A stretch of DNA of 64,000 nt, taken from Aquimarina spongiae. GTDB lineage: Bacteria; Bacteroidota; Bacteroidia; Flavobacteriales; Flavobacteriaceae. The stretch is from assembly GCF_900141785.1 (NCBI RefSeq), contig NZ_FQYP01000013.1:1-64000 (forward strand), read 5' to 3'. The translations under genes and the position numbers were made by a program. This document shows, piece after piece, positions 16,351 through 24,632 of this stretch. The stretch's first letter is position 1. Each line of letters starts with the position of its first letter. Below the pieces are notes generated by a model. The model did not search any database, was not told the DNA's origin, and was given only the letters and a program-made list of their open reading frames with translations.

Positions 16351-16935
16351 ATGGATAATTTAAGCTCTTTCTTTATTAGTGGATGGCATCATATCGTAGA
16401 TATCAATGCCTATGATCATTTATTGTTTGTAATGACGTTGTGCGCAGCTTTCAAGCTAGAACAATGGAAGCAGATTTTGGTTATTATTACTGCTTTTACA
16501 ATTGGTCATAGTGGAACGTTGATACTTAGTACTTTGGATATCATTCCGGCTAACTCCAAGATTATCGATATGCTAATTCCTTTCACTATTATGATTACGG
16601 CATTGGCAAATATTATCAACTATAACAAGCATGGTAATTTTTCGGATACTAAATTTAAGTATGGTATCGCGCTTATTTTCGGTTTAATTCACGGCTTGGC
16701 ATTTGCAAGTAATTTTAAATTTATGCTTTTTAGCGATAGTATCATTCTGCCGTTATTTGCATTTAATATTGGTATAGAAGTAGGACAGCTATTTATCGTA
16801 TTTCTGTTTATGATTTCCTTATGGGTTTATACTAAGTTTATCAAAGGAGAGCATTTTAAATGGAATTTATTTGTCTCTGGAGCTGGTTTTGGGATCGCAG
16901 GAACAATTTTATTAAATGCGATTAATGGAGGGTGA
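16351..16935 (+). CDS. HupE/UreJ family membrane protein
   Basis: The 194-residue integral membrane protein has six or seven predicted helices. Family motifs are the early GWHHIVDINAYDHLLFV with its conserved His/Asp, then FTIGHSGTL and LIHGLAFASNF, each placing a His in a membrane segment. HupE and UreJ proteins are thought to carry nickel or cobalt; the Bacteroidota versions with a DUF6702 partner are not characterised. It follows the DUF6702 gene by 19 bp. With the COG0523 GTPase upstream, the run 11165-16935 looks like a metal import and allocation unit. Which metal cannot be told. Confidence 0.85.
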   Translation: MDNLSSFFISGWHHIVDINAYDHLLFVMTLCAAFKLEQWKQILVIITAFTIGHSGTLILSTLDIIPANSKIIDMLIPFTIMITALANIINYNKHGNFSDTKFKYGIALIFGLIHGLAFASNFKFMLFSDSIILPLFAFNIGIEVGQLFIVFLFMISLWVYTKFIKGEHFKWNLFVSGAGFGIAGTILLNAINGG

Positions 16936-17162
16936 TATATAACTTTGTTATTGTTATTTTTGATACAGAAAGAATATCTTGTAAGCTCAATGATCTTTTT
17001 AAGCAATCACACTATTTTGAATAGAACCTTGTTATTGATTACCATATGTTTTGCTTGCTTTTCTTTTAAAATGTCACCGTAGATCTAAAACTCCCTAGTT
17101 GGGATCTACTTTGTAAAAATAAAACTTGAAAAGAATTGACTAATACTTAAAACTATATTAAA

Positions 17163-17984
17163 ATGAACAAAAACGCTAATCACTTAATTATTACAGTATG
17201 CCTGGCCATGTTTATGATAGCAGGATGTAAACAGGAGAAAAAAACTACTGAGGAAGAAGCGGTTGACACTGCTACCGAAACTACCGAAAAAGTAGAAGAG
17301 CCAAAAATTACACTAGAAAAATTAAAAGGTTCTCCCGCATATGCTGATGCTTCATTAGTTTTGGATGGAGAAGAAACCATTAAGGGGCAAGCCGGAGAGA
17401 TGGATTTTGCTTTCAAAGTAGAGAACTATGAATTAGGCGCTCAAACTGAAGGAGAAAATGCTCAAAAATTAGCAAATTCTGGAAAAGGACAACACATCCA
17501 CTTTATTCTGAATAACCAACCGTATTCTGCACATTATGAGCCAACATTTAAAAAAGAAGTACCAGAAGGAGTTCATCATCTGGTAGCTTTTTTAAGCCGA
17601 TCTTTTCATGAATCTGTAAAGAATGAAAATTCTGTGGTAGTTCGTAAATTAGAAATAGGTGATAACCCAGAAGATGCTGTTGGTTTGGACATGAAAGCTC
17701 CAACACTTATTTATAGCCGACCAAAAGGAGAATACAAGGGTAAAGATACCCAAGCGGTGTTGTTAGACTTTTTTGTACTTAATACTACTTTGTCAGAAGA
17801 AGGAAATAAAGTTAAAGCTACTATCAACGGTAACGAATTTATGATTACCGAGTGGGTACCTCACGTTATGAAAGGATTACCGATGGGAGAGGTTACTATT
17901 CAACTAGAATTACTAGATGCTTCAGGGGCATTGCTTCCTGGTCCATTTAATAAGGTAACTCGTACCGTTACCTTGAAAGAATAA
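17163..17984 (+). CDS. Lipoprotein with HIHF motif (phosphopeptide-binding-like annotation group)
   Basis: The 273-residue lipoprotein has a signal ending MIAGC (Cys22), then an acidic Thr/Glu linker. An immunoglobulin-like beta region contains GQHIHFILNNQPY, HYEP and GVHHLVAFLSRSFHESVK, so at least six His lie close together at about residues 115-160. Homologues in Flavobacteriaceae are often labelled phosphopeptide-binding protein, without experimental support that I know of. The DUF4399-like pattern GxHIHF suggests a small-ligand or metal-binding beta fold. A 227-bp gap separates it from the HupE gene, so it may have its own promoter, and a strong terminator follows. Confidence 0.65.
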   Translation: MNKNANHLIITVCLAMFMIAGCKQEKKTTEEEAVDTATETTEKVEEPKITLEKLKGSPAYADASLVLDGEETIKGQAGEMDFAFKVENYELGAQTEGENAQKLANSGKGQHIHFILNNQPYSAHYEPTFKKEVPEGVHHLVAFLSRSFHESVKNENSVVVRKLEIGDNPEDAVGLDMKAPTLIYSRPKGEYKGKDTQAVLLDFFVLNTTLSEEGNKVKATINGNEFMITEWVPHVMKGLPMGEVTIQLELLDASGALLPGPFNKVTRTVTLKE

Positions 17985-18005
17985 TAACAGAATAGTTTAG
18001 AAAAA

Positions 18006-18041
18006 CAAAAGCCTGTGTTATTTTGGACACAGGCTTTTTTA
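18006..18041. terminator. Bidirectional hairpin terminator
   Basis: AAAAGCCTGTGT pairs with ACACAGGCTTTT around an 8-nt loop, followed by more T. It ends the HIHF lipoprotein gene and can also serve the convergent phosphoesterase gene. Confidence 0.8.
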
Positions 18042-18051
18042 TGGTTTAATT

Positions 18052-19929
18052 TTATTTCCTTAGAATAATTTCATCTATCACATTTAAAGTGTCGGGGTTG
18101 ATCACCTTCATGGATACTTTTTTTCCATCTACGTAAAAGAGACAGACCGCATTCTCAACGCTAAAGGCTTCAGTGAATTTGCTCCATGGTAACACTTCTT
18201 GAGCGTAGTATGGTGCTCCCGAGGCCCCATTGTTGATTTGAAAAATAGGTCTTGATACATTTAGTTTTTTATGAGGATAGTTGTCTGGATAGATCGGAAC
18301 TTCTTTGGTCAATTTCAAACGATTGTAGTTATGCTCATCACCAGTAAGCACACCCACAACCTTTTGACTTTGGTTGATTAAAATATCCAAGTACTCATCT
18401 CTGCGTTCTAGAATTCCTTTTGCCAGTGGTTTACCAGCAACTACCGGTCTTTTTTCATTATTTCCGCTATACCACATATCATCACGACTATGCCCTCCAT
18501 TAGGAAATACGGGTGTGTGTTGTGTCACAAAAATATGATCAATATTGTTATTCGCTTCTAATTCGGCAACGGTCTTTTTAAGCCAAGACAATTGATTATC
18601 CATAATGTACCCGTGCAATCCACCGGATGTTAATGTGTTTCTTGATAAGCTTGGAGCATACCAATAATCACTATTTAAGACAATAACTGCTAGGTTGTCG
18701 TAAACGTAATGAAATACATTTTCGGCATAACTCGGGAAATCAACTTCGTTTTGATCGGGATCATATGAGCTCCCGTCTTCACTTTTAAGACTGGTGTTCA
18801 AGGGATTTACAAAAGCTTCGGCAAAAGCAGCTTCTGCAGACGAGGTGTGAAAAGGAAACTTGTCTACGAACCCTCTACTTTGTCCTTGATCATTTCTGAA
18901 GATATGTCCAAGAGCTTCATGATTTCCCATACCCACTTGAAAAGGCATGTAATGCCAAAATGGTTCTACCGCTTTTTTCCAATTGGTATATTGCAATTGC
19001 GTTTCTTCGTTGGTAGTCAAATACCCATTGATCATGTCTCCACTAAATTGCACAAAAGTGGCGTTATTGGAGTAGGCTACAGCAGCCATTTTTTTCATGA
19101 TGTAGGCGTTGGCTCCATAGATTTTACGTTCTCCACCACCAGTAGCATGTCGACTATCACTAGTATAAGCAAAAACAAACGGTTTACGACTTCCTGGATT
19201 GGGAGCAGTAGTAAGATGATATTGTTGTTCAAATACACCATATCCAACCTTATACTCATATTTTTGTCCAGGTTTCAAATTGGAAACCGTAATTTCGTGA
19301 TGTGTTCCTTCTGGGCTTTCAATAACCCGGTTGTCAATATGCAATTGCGCTTTTGTTGGGATGGTTGTATTAAACCAAACCGTAGCGCTGGTATCTGTAA
19401 GTTTGTTTACAAAAGGGCCTTCATACATGCTGGGTACGGCTTCAAAGGGTCCTTTCCCTTTTAAAGATATCTCTCCATCATATACGATCATTCCATCTTT
19501 ATCTTTTAATCGGTACCCGAAATGCAATTGTTCTTTTTCTTGCCAATCCACAAAATCATAAGGGTACCTAAAATCTTTTTTAATGTTGATTTCTGCTTTT
19601 CCTTCTACTAATGTTTTAACAAAACGAAAAACAGGTAAGGGGTGCGGTGCTTTTCCGTAAGGGATAAGACCGTAGGTGATATTTCCTTCAAAATCTCCAA
19701 AATCTAAGATAACACCGTCTTCTGTTCCTTTTGGATTTCCAAACAGCTGTTGTAATGAATATTGAGCAACTGCTTTTGCGGCATAATAACGTTGATCTCC
19801 ATCAGCAAGGTATAGACCTTTTTCGTCACTATGGATATTGCTATAACTTTTAGGGACTTGTACGTTTTTGTCTTGGGCTTGTAGTAGAGATACTACAAAA
19901 AGGAACCCAATGTAAATTATGTTTTTCAT
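18052..19929 (-). CDS. Exported metallophosphoesterase with fibronectin type III domain
   Basis: The 625-residue protein has a signal peptide ending LLQAQ. An N-terminal beta region is followed by a fibronectin/purple-acid-phosphatase N-terminal domain at about 165-240 (VNKLTDTSATVWFNT, NLKPGQKYEYKVGYG). A calcineurin-like domain has TSDSR, FSGDM, GNHE, TQHTPVFPNGGHS and GDEHNYNR, the usual order of metal ligands for a two-metal phosphatase site. The first motif reads SDSR where DxH is common, a variation worth noting. It probably hydrolyses phosphate esters in the periplasm or outside the cell; the substrate is unknown. It stands alone, convergent with the HIHF lipoprotein gene. Confidence 0.85.
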   Translation of the reverse strand: MKNIIYIGFLFVVSLLQAQDKNVQVPKSYSNIHSDEKGLYLADGDQRYYAAKAVAQYSLQQLFGNPKGTEDGVILDFGDFEGNITYGLIPYGKAPHPLPVFRFVKTLVEGKAEINIKKDFRYPYDFVDWQEKEQLHFGYRLKDKDGMIVYDGEISLKGKGPFEAVPSMYEGPFVNKLTDTSATVWFNTTIPTKAQLHIDNRVIESPEGTHHEITVSNLKPGQKYEYKVGYGVFEQQYHLTTAPNPGSRKPFVFAYTSDSRHATGGGERKIYGANAYIMKKMAAVAYSNNATFVQFSGDMINGYLTTNEETQLQYTNWKKAVEPFWHYMPFQVGMGNHEALGHIFRNDQGQSRGFVDKFPFHTSSAEAAFAEAFVNPLNTSLKSEDGSSYDPDQNEVDFPSYAENVFHYVYDNLAVIVLNSDYWYAPSLSRNTLTSGGLHGYIMDNQLSWLKKTVAELEANNNIDHIFVTQHTPVFPNGGHSRDDMWYSGNNEKRPVVAGKPLAKGILERRDEYLDILINQSQKVVGVLTGDEHNYNRLKLTKEVPIYPDNYPHKKLNVSRPIFQINNGASGAPYYAQEVLPWSKFTEAFSVENAVCLFYVDGKKVSMKVINPDTLNVIDEIILRK

Positions 19930-20038
19930 TTAATGCGTGAATTATAAGATTGCGCTGTAATAACGAAGTTTAATATAAACTGTAGTTTATTAAGAAATTA
20001 TTATTGCTTAAAAAATTAGTGGGTAAAGTTATAAGTAT

Positions 20039-20479
20039 TTACTGAATTAATTTGCCTGTGGCGTCCTTTATGATATAATTACAGTGGTCCACGTCGTCAA
20101 GATTGAGGATAAGAACGCCTGTGATTTCTACTAATTGATCAGTCTTGAAATTGGCCTTTTTAGTAAACATAACCTCTAAAACACTCTCGGGTCCAGCTCC
20201 TCCACAAAAAAAGCAAGATGCTCTGGGGTTTTTAGAGAGTAAAAAGAACTCATCATCTTCTAAAGAAAAATCCAAAAAATAACCTTTTATACGAATTCGT
20301 CGACCTTCATATGATTTTATGCCATCTCCAAATTTTGGTTTTAAAAAAATATCATCATATACCGGGCTGTAGACATTAGAAAACTTAACATCTGCAAAGT
20401 CCTCCCAGGTTAATTGTTTTTGAGAAAATGCGCCGTAGCTTATGATTAAAAATAGGATTGTAGGGATTACTTTATGCAT
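20039..20479 (-). CDS. DUF3299-like exported protein with CFFC motif
   Basis: I place the start at ATG 20479 (146 residues, MHKVIPTILF), since the signal peptide follows directly; the ATG at 20500 only adds seven polar residues. The mature part is a small OB-like beta domain with IRIKGYFLDF, then SCFFCGGAGPESV and VEITGVLILN. This is the DUF3299 arrangement, in which a partner protein accompanies an FtsX-type ABC system. The paired cysteines may bind metal. Its start overlaps the end of the permease gene by 8 bases, so the three genes 22372-20039 form one operon (ATPase, permease, this protein). Confidence 0.75.
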   Translation of the reverse strand: MHKVIPTILFLIISYGAFSQKQLTWEDFADVKFSNVYSPVYDDIFLKPKFGDGIKSYEGRRIRIKGYFLDFSLEDDEFFLLSKNPRASCFFCGGAGPESVLEVMFTKKANFKTDQLVEITGVLILNLDDVDHCNYIIKDATGKLIQ

Positions 20480-21737
20480 TCGAAATTGTTTTTGATACAT
20501 TCAGTTTAAATATAGATAAAGAAGCGATTATCGCAGCTAAAAAGGTCGTTAAAGTTACCAGAAACAGTATTAAAAGCTCTCTATTGTCTGGAAGGCTGAA
20601 CTCAAAACTGTACCCATAAAGATCTTGTGTAAAAAAGGAAAGTAACCAGGCACCAAATCTTCCTAGTAACCATCCTAGAAGGAAACCGAATACTGACAAG
20701 AACAATGCTTCAAAAAATACCAATTGTAACAGCTGAATCGAACTGGCTCCGTAGGTCCGTAATAGTGCTAATTCTTGTTTTCTTTCTCGTACTGTTTTTA
20801 TGAGATTTATAAATATGCTAAGACCGGCTACTATCAATATAATAAGGGCAATGCTGTTTATCGCTTGAAAACCGATACCTAAAAATTCCATTAACCGCTC
20901 TATTTCAAATTTAGGAAGTGCGGCTTGCATTGATGTTTGCTCATTAATGTATCTGGAAAGTTGTAAAGTTGCCAAAGGATTTCTGAATTTTACAAGTAAG
21001 GAGGTAATTTCTCGTTCATCCTCATGTTGTTCATGATGGTCATGCTCTTCATCATGTTCGTTTTCATGTTTTTCATGATCATCATGCTCTTCTGTGTGTT
21101 CTTCTAAGTGCTCCTTTTCATCGCCATGCTCATGTACCTCCCAAATACTTTCCAGGTTGGTAATGATAAGATGATCGATTACAGATCCTGTAGGTTCTAA
21201 TATACCAACAACGGTAAAAGGCTTTTCGTCATGAGTTTCGAGAGTATTGTCTGCTAAACCATGAGCACTAACCAAGGTACTTCCAAGCTGTAAATTCAAT
21301 TTTTGAGCCGCATAGCTTCCCAATACAACCTCAAAAGACTTTTCAAACAATTTTCCTTCATGTAGTTTTGCTTCGTACTGTTTTAAATAAGTATCGTAGG
21401 TTCCCAAAATCCTATATCCCTTATAATTGTCTCCATAAGAAACAGGAATCACCTCTTTTACCATGGGGTTTTTGCTAATCTTCAGAGCATCTTTTAAAAG
21501 GATGTTTCCGGTAGGATTGTCAATATGTAAGACCGAAGAAAGTACCAGTTGCAATGGACTTCCTTTTGCACCGATAACCATATCGAATGGTTTTATGTTG
21601 ATTTCTAAATGTTGGTTAAGTTGATTTTTTATTTGCAAAATACATGTAGCCAACGAAATACTAAGCATTAGCAGTAAAATACTTAAAAAAGTATTTAAAG
21701 GTTTGGAAATTAGATTCTTGTATGCTAGATATAACAA
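20472..21737 (-). CDS. FtsX-like ABC permease with histidine-rich loop
   Basis: The 421-residue permease has one N-terminal membrane helix (about 14-36), a large periplasmic MacB-type domain, and three C-terminal helices with the FtsX fold (about 290-410). Residues 202-239 form an insert with 12 His among Glu and Asp (HEHGDEKEH, HDDHEKHENEH, EHDHHEQH), the usual look of a zinc-binding loop in metal transporters. It is translated 2 bp after the ATPase gene. Pseudomonas aeruginosa PA4063-PA4066, which I recall as induced by zinc shortage, has a similar ATPase, permease and DUF3299 set. I infer a metal-linked, probably zinc, role. Substrate and direction are unproven. Confidence 0.85.
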   Translation of the reverse strand: MLYLAYKNLISKPLNTFLSILLLMLSISLATCILQIKNQLNQHLEINIKPFDMVIGAKGSPLQLVLSSVLHIDNPTGNILLKDALKISKNPMVKEVIPVSYGDNYKGYRILGTYDTYLKQYEAKLHEGKLFEKSFEVVLGSYAAQKLNLQLGSTLVSAHGLADNTLETHDEKPFTVVGILEPTGSVIDHLIITNLESIWEVHEHGDEKEHLEEHTEEHDDHEKHENEHDEEHDHHEQHEDEREITSLLVKFRNPLATLQLSRYINEQTSMQAALPKFEIERLMEFLGIGFQAINSIALIILIVAGLSIFINLIKTVRERKQELALLRTYGASSIQLLQLVFFEALFLSVFGFLLGWLLGRFGAWLLSFFTQDLYGYSFEFSLPDNRELLILFLVTLTTFLAAIIASLSIFKLNVSKTISNA

Positions 21738-21739
21738 CT

Positions 21740-22372
21740 TTATAAAATTATATGATTATCAAAATGAGATTTAACTCTTTGATCATGAGTAATGATCACT
21801 AGATTGCTCTTGCATATTTCGGCTTCTTTTTTGAGCAAAGAGATCACTTTCTCACAATTCACATCATCAAGATTGGATGTAGGTTCGTCTGCTAATAGTA
21901 TTTTTGGTTTATGAATAACCCCAAGAGCTATTGAAAGACGTTGTTGTTGTCCTTCACTTAATTCGTACACTTTTTTATTTTGAAGATCAGAGAGCCCAAG
22001 TTGCATGATCAATTGCTCTTTACGGTATCGATCATTTTTCGTTTTAGAAATTCGTTCACGTAAGCTGAGATTTTCTATTAAGGACAAGGATTTTATAAAA
22101 TAACTACGTTGAAATATTAATCCTATATGTTGCCCTCTGAATTTGTCCAGTTGTTTTCTAGAGAGGGTATTGAGATGCGTATTGGCAACAAAAATATCGC
22201 CACTTTGTGCAGGTAATAACCCAGCCAAAAGATGTAATAGTGTAGTTTTTCCCACCCCCGAAGGGCCCAATATCAAAAGGCCTTGTTTAGGTCCTATAGT
22301 AATGTCAGGAAAGGATAAAGTCTCATTTTTTGAGTCCTGATATGAAAACTGAAGGGATTGGGTGCGTAACAT
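21740..22372 (-). CDS. ABC transporter ATP-binding protein, LolD/MacB type
   Basis: The 210-residue ATPase has Walker A GPSGVGKTTL at about 34-43, a Q-loop near IFQRSYF, signature LSEGQQQRLSIA, Walker B ILLADEPTSNLDD, and an H-loop at ITHDQRV. It is of the MacB/LolD subfamily that drives mechanotransmission-type permeases. First gene of the operon, it is divergent from merC with both promoters in a 100-bp gap. It partners the His-rich permease downstream. Confidence 0.92.
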   Translation of the reverse strand: MLRTQSLQFSYQDSKNETLSFPDITIGPKQGLLILGPSGVGKTTLLHLLAGLLPAQSGDIFVANTHLNTLSRKQLDKFRGQHIGLIFQRSYFIKSLSLIENLSLRERISKTKNDRYRKEQLIMQLGLSDLQNKKVYELSEGQQQRLSIALGVIHKPKILLADEPTSNLDDVNCEKVISLLKKEAEICKSNLVIITHDQRVKSHFDNHIIL

Positions 22373-22385
22373 AAAATTGTTTGAG

Positions 22386-22393
22386 CAAAAATA
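22386..22393 (-). promoter_or_regulatory. -7 box of the ABC operon
   Basis: The minus strand reads TATTTTTG (TAnnTTTG), with a TTG 20 bp upstream (22416-22414), close to the TTG-N19-TAnnTTTG consensus. The box lies 14 bp before the ATPase ATG. Confidence 0.6.
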
Positions 22394-22409
22394 AATAAAT
22401 TTAATTAAC

Positions 22410-22422
22410 GCAACAAAGTCGC
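22410..22422. promoter_or_regulatory. Near-palindrome GCAACAAAGTCGC, candidate operator between divergent promoters
   Basis: GCAAC and GTCGC form an inverted repeat with one mismatch around AAA. It covers the -33 zones of both the ABC operon promoter and the merC promoter, an ideal place for one repressor to block both. It shares the GCAACAA half with the palindrome at 10862. Assignment to the Zur-like regulator at 8999 is inference. Confidence 0.4.
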
Positions 22423-22438
22423 ATTTGTAAAATTATAG

Positions 22439-22446
22439 TATCTTTG
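22439..22446 (+). promoter_or_regulatory. -7 box of merC-folE
   Basis: TATCTTTG followed by CG matches TAnnTTTG exactly. The start of transcription would be near 22453, about 20 nt before the TTG start codon of merC, which supports that start. Confidence 0.6.
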
Positions 22447-22473
22447 CGTTCTTAAATTGTAAATATTTTTCCT

Positions 22474-22878
22474 TTGAATATATCATACATACGTAATAAC
22501 TCAGATGCTGTAGGAATTCTGGCGAGTGGTTTGTGTTTAGTCCATTGTTTATTAACCCCGTTTGTATTTGTTGCACACAGTAGTATAACAATGATAGGAG
22601 ATGGTCAAGCCCATTGGTGGAAGTTGTTAGATCTTATTTTTCTAGCTCTTTCTTATTTTGCTATTCGTAGATCTATTAGAACTACTTCAAAGCCAAGTAT
22701 CAAATATGCCTTTTGGGCAAGTTGGTCGTTTTTGGTGGGGATTATCATCAATGAAAAACTGGAGGTTATTCCTTTACCAGAAGAGATGATTTATATAGGA
22801 TCACTATCACTTGTGATTTTACACTTTTACAATTTGAAATATTGCCAGTGTAATAAAGAATGTTGTACCACTAATTAG
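22474..22878 (+). CDS. MerC domain-containing membrane protein
   Basis: The 134-residue protein has four predicted helices and the MerC motif DAVGILASGLCLVHCLLTP, with the Cys-x3-Cys pair in the first helix. The C-terminus is Cys-rich (YCQCNKECC). MerC was defined as a mercury carrier, but Bacteroidota MerC proteins next to Zur-type regulators or FolE are more likely tied to zinc. There is no ATG near the family N-terminus, and TTG 22474 lies just after a good promoter, so I use it. It is 6 bp before folE, forming one operon divergent from the ABC genes. Confidence 0.8.
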   Translation: MNISYIRNNSDAVGILASGLCLVHCLLTPFVFVAHSSITMIGDGQAHWWKLLDLIFLALSYFAIRRSIRTTSKPSIKYAFWASWSFLVGIIINEKLEVIPLPEEMIYIGSLSLVILHFYNLKYCQCNKECCTTN

Positions 22879-22884
22879 TGTAAA

Positions 22885-23547
22885 ATGAATAAAAATGAAA
22901 TAGAAATGATGGGTGATTCGCATATTTCTGGTGCTACAGAAACCCCATTGAGAGCCGATGCCTTTGAAAAATCAGATGATGCCAAAATTGAAAGGATTCA
23001 ACATCATTTTTCAGAAATTATGAAAGAACTAGGGCTTGATTTGACCGATGATAGCCTTTCGGGAACTCCTTATAGAGTTGCCAAAATGTATGTAAAGGAG
23101 CTTTTTTATGGGTTGAATCCCAAAAACCGACCTAAAGTTTCGACTTTTGATAATAAGTACGAGTATCAAAAAATATTAGTAGAGCAAAACATCACAATAG
23201 ATTCTGCCTGTGAGCATCATTTTTTGCCCATTGTAGGTAATGCTCATGTTGGATATATTCCTAAAGATAAAGTGGTAGGATTATCAAAACTAAATAGGTT
23301 GGTGGATTATTATGCACATCGACCGCAGGTACAAGAAAGACTTTGTTTACAAATTCTAAGAGATCTCCAAAAAACCTTAGGAACAGAAGATGTTATTGTG
23401 GTGGTAAATGCCAAACATCTTTGTGTGTCTTCAAGAGGAATTAAAGATAAAAGCAGCTTTACGACTACCGTAGAGTTTGGAGGGCAATTTGCAGATCCTA
23501 TGATCAGAAAAGAGTTTTTTGATATGGTAAGTTTTCAACTAGATTAG
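22885..23547 (+). CDS. folE: GTP cyclohydrolase I
   Basis: The 220-residue enzyme converts GTP to 7,8-dihydroneopterin triphosphate, the first step of folate and pterin synthesis. The zinc site is complete: Cys and His in ACEHHFLP, and Cys in KHLCVSSRGI. Other family motifs are present (TPYRVAKMYVKELF, VGLSKLNRLVDYYAHRPQVQ). The first 40 residues are variable. It is co-transcribed with merC. Linkage of folE to metal genes fits the zinc need of this enzyme, for which bacteria often keep a second copy for metal shortage. Whether this is the only folE in the genome cannot be seen. Confidence 0.95.
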   Translation: MNKNEIEMMGDSHISGATETPLRADAFEKSDDAKIERIQHHFSEIMKELGLDLTDDSLSGTPYRVAKMYVKELFYGLNPKNRPKVSTFDNKYEYQKILVEQNITIDSACEHHFLPIVGNAHVGYIPKDKVVGLSKLNRLVDYYAHRPQVQERLCLQILRDLQKTLGTEDVIVVVNAKHLCVSSRGIKDKSSFTTTVEFGGQFADPMIRKEFFDMVSFQLD

Positions 23548-23702
23548 ATGAAATTGTAGGAGTACCTTCTTTTGTAAAAGGATCAAATTTCACTAATATG
23601 TTGAGAATAAGTACTAGGAAATAATGTTAAATAACGATTTTAATGAGATAATTGTTATTAAAATACTATTTTTAAGTGCCTTAACCTACATTTTTTCTTT
23701 TT

Positions 23703-24578
23703 TTGAATTATCATGTATTCTCTTTATTAGTGCTTCAGGAAGAAGAAGTTTCTAACTCTATACTTCAAAATATTATTGGAGTCGTAGTGACTGTTGGAAT
23801 CGTCTCTATTTGTGTCTATTATGTGCTTCGGTATATGGAGTCGGTATATTATAAACACAAGCAGAAGCCTTATTTTATTCACTTTTATCCCTCTCTTAAA
23901 AAACTACCCTCTTATCTCGAAGAGTTTTTAGAGGAAAATGACTTCTACAAGTCTCTCGATAAAAAAAGGAGAAAATATTTTGAGCATAGGTGTGCCCGCT
24001 TTTTGGAAGAAATTCGTTTCGTGGGCAGGGAAGGGTTGGTAGTAGATGGGTTTATGAAGATGCAAATTACTATGATGTTTATCCAACTTACTTTTGGGAT
24101 GAGACATTATTTGTTGGCATATTTAAGTACTATTATATTATATCCAAAGTCCTTTTATTCGATTCTAAATCAAACAGAAAATATTGGAGAATTTAATCCT
24201 CGATCTAAAGCATTGGCATTGTCATGGAAACATTTTCTAAAAGGAAAACAAAACAAGGATCATGGCAGGAATCTTGGCGTGCACGAAATTACCCATGCGA
24301 TTCATTACAATTCTATAAAGAAGAATGATATTAGCTCAGAAATCTTTTACGATACATTTTTGGAACTAGAGGAATATTTGGGGGCTATAGAAATACGAAA
24401 ACAAATTGTAGAAGCCAACCTGTTACGAGAATATGCCTTTACCGATAAGTTCGAATTTATCGCAGTGCTTATAGAGGTGTTTATGGAATCTCCAGATAAG
24501 TTAAAAGCTAAATTCCCCAATATTTATGAGTATGTAGTGCGTATGCTTAATTTTAGATATTTTGAAGAATTACATTAG
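23703..24578 (+). CDS. MtfA/M90-like zinc-dependent peptidase with membrane anchor
   Basis: The 291-residue protein has one N-terminal membrane helix (about 22-44), then a soluble MtfA-type domain with LPSYLEEFLEENDFY, RCARFLEEIRF and the metal-binding HEITHAIH (HExxH). Downstream Glu residues (LELEEYLGAIE) are likely third ligands. Members of this family bind zinc and have aminopeptidase activity; in Escherichia coli MtfA binds the Mlc repressor. The frame opens after a TAA at 23682, and TTG 23703 is the first usable start; GTG 23730 is an alternative. It lies 155 bp after folE and may be a separate unit. Confidence 0.8.
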   Translation: MNYHVFSLLVLQEEEVSNSILQNIIGVVVTVGIVSICVYYVLRYMESVYYKHKQKPYFIHFYPSLKKLPSYLEEFLEENDFYKSLDKKRRKYFEHRCARFLEEIRFVGREGLVVDGFMKMQITMMFIQLTFGMRHYLLAYLSTIILYPKSFYSILNQTENIGEFNPRSKALALSWKHFLKGKQNKDHGRNLGVHEITHAIHYNSIKKNDISSEIFYDTFLELEEYLGAIEIRKQIVEANLLREYAFTDKFEFIAVLIEVFMESPDKLKAKFPNIYEYVVRMLNFRYFEELH

Positions 24579-24632
24579 TTTTTAATAGAAAGGGAGTATA
24601 TTTAATTTATAAAACAATCAATGTATTAGTAT

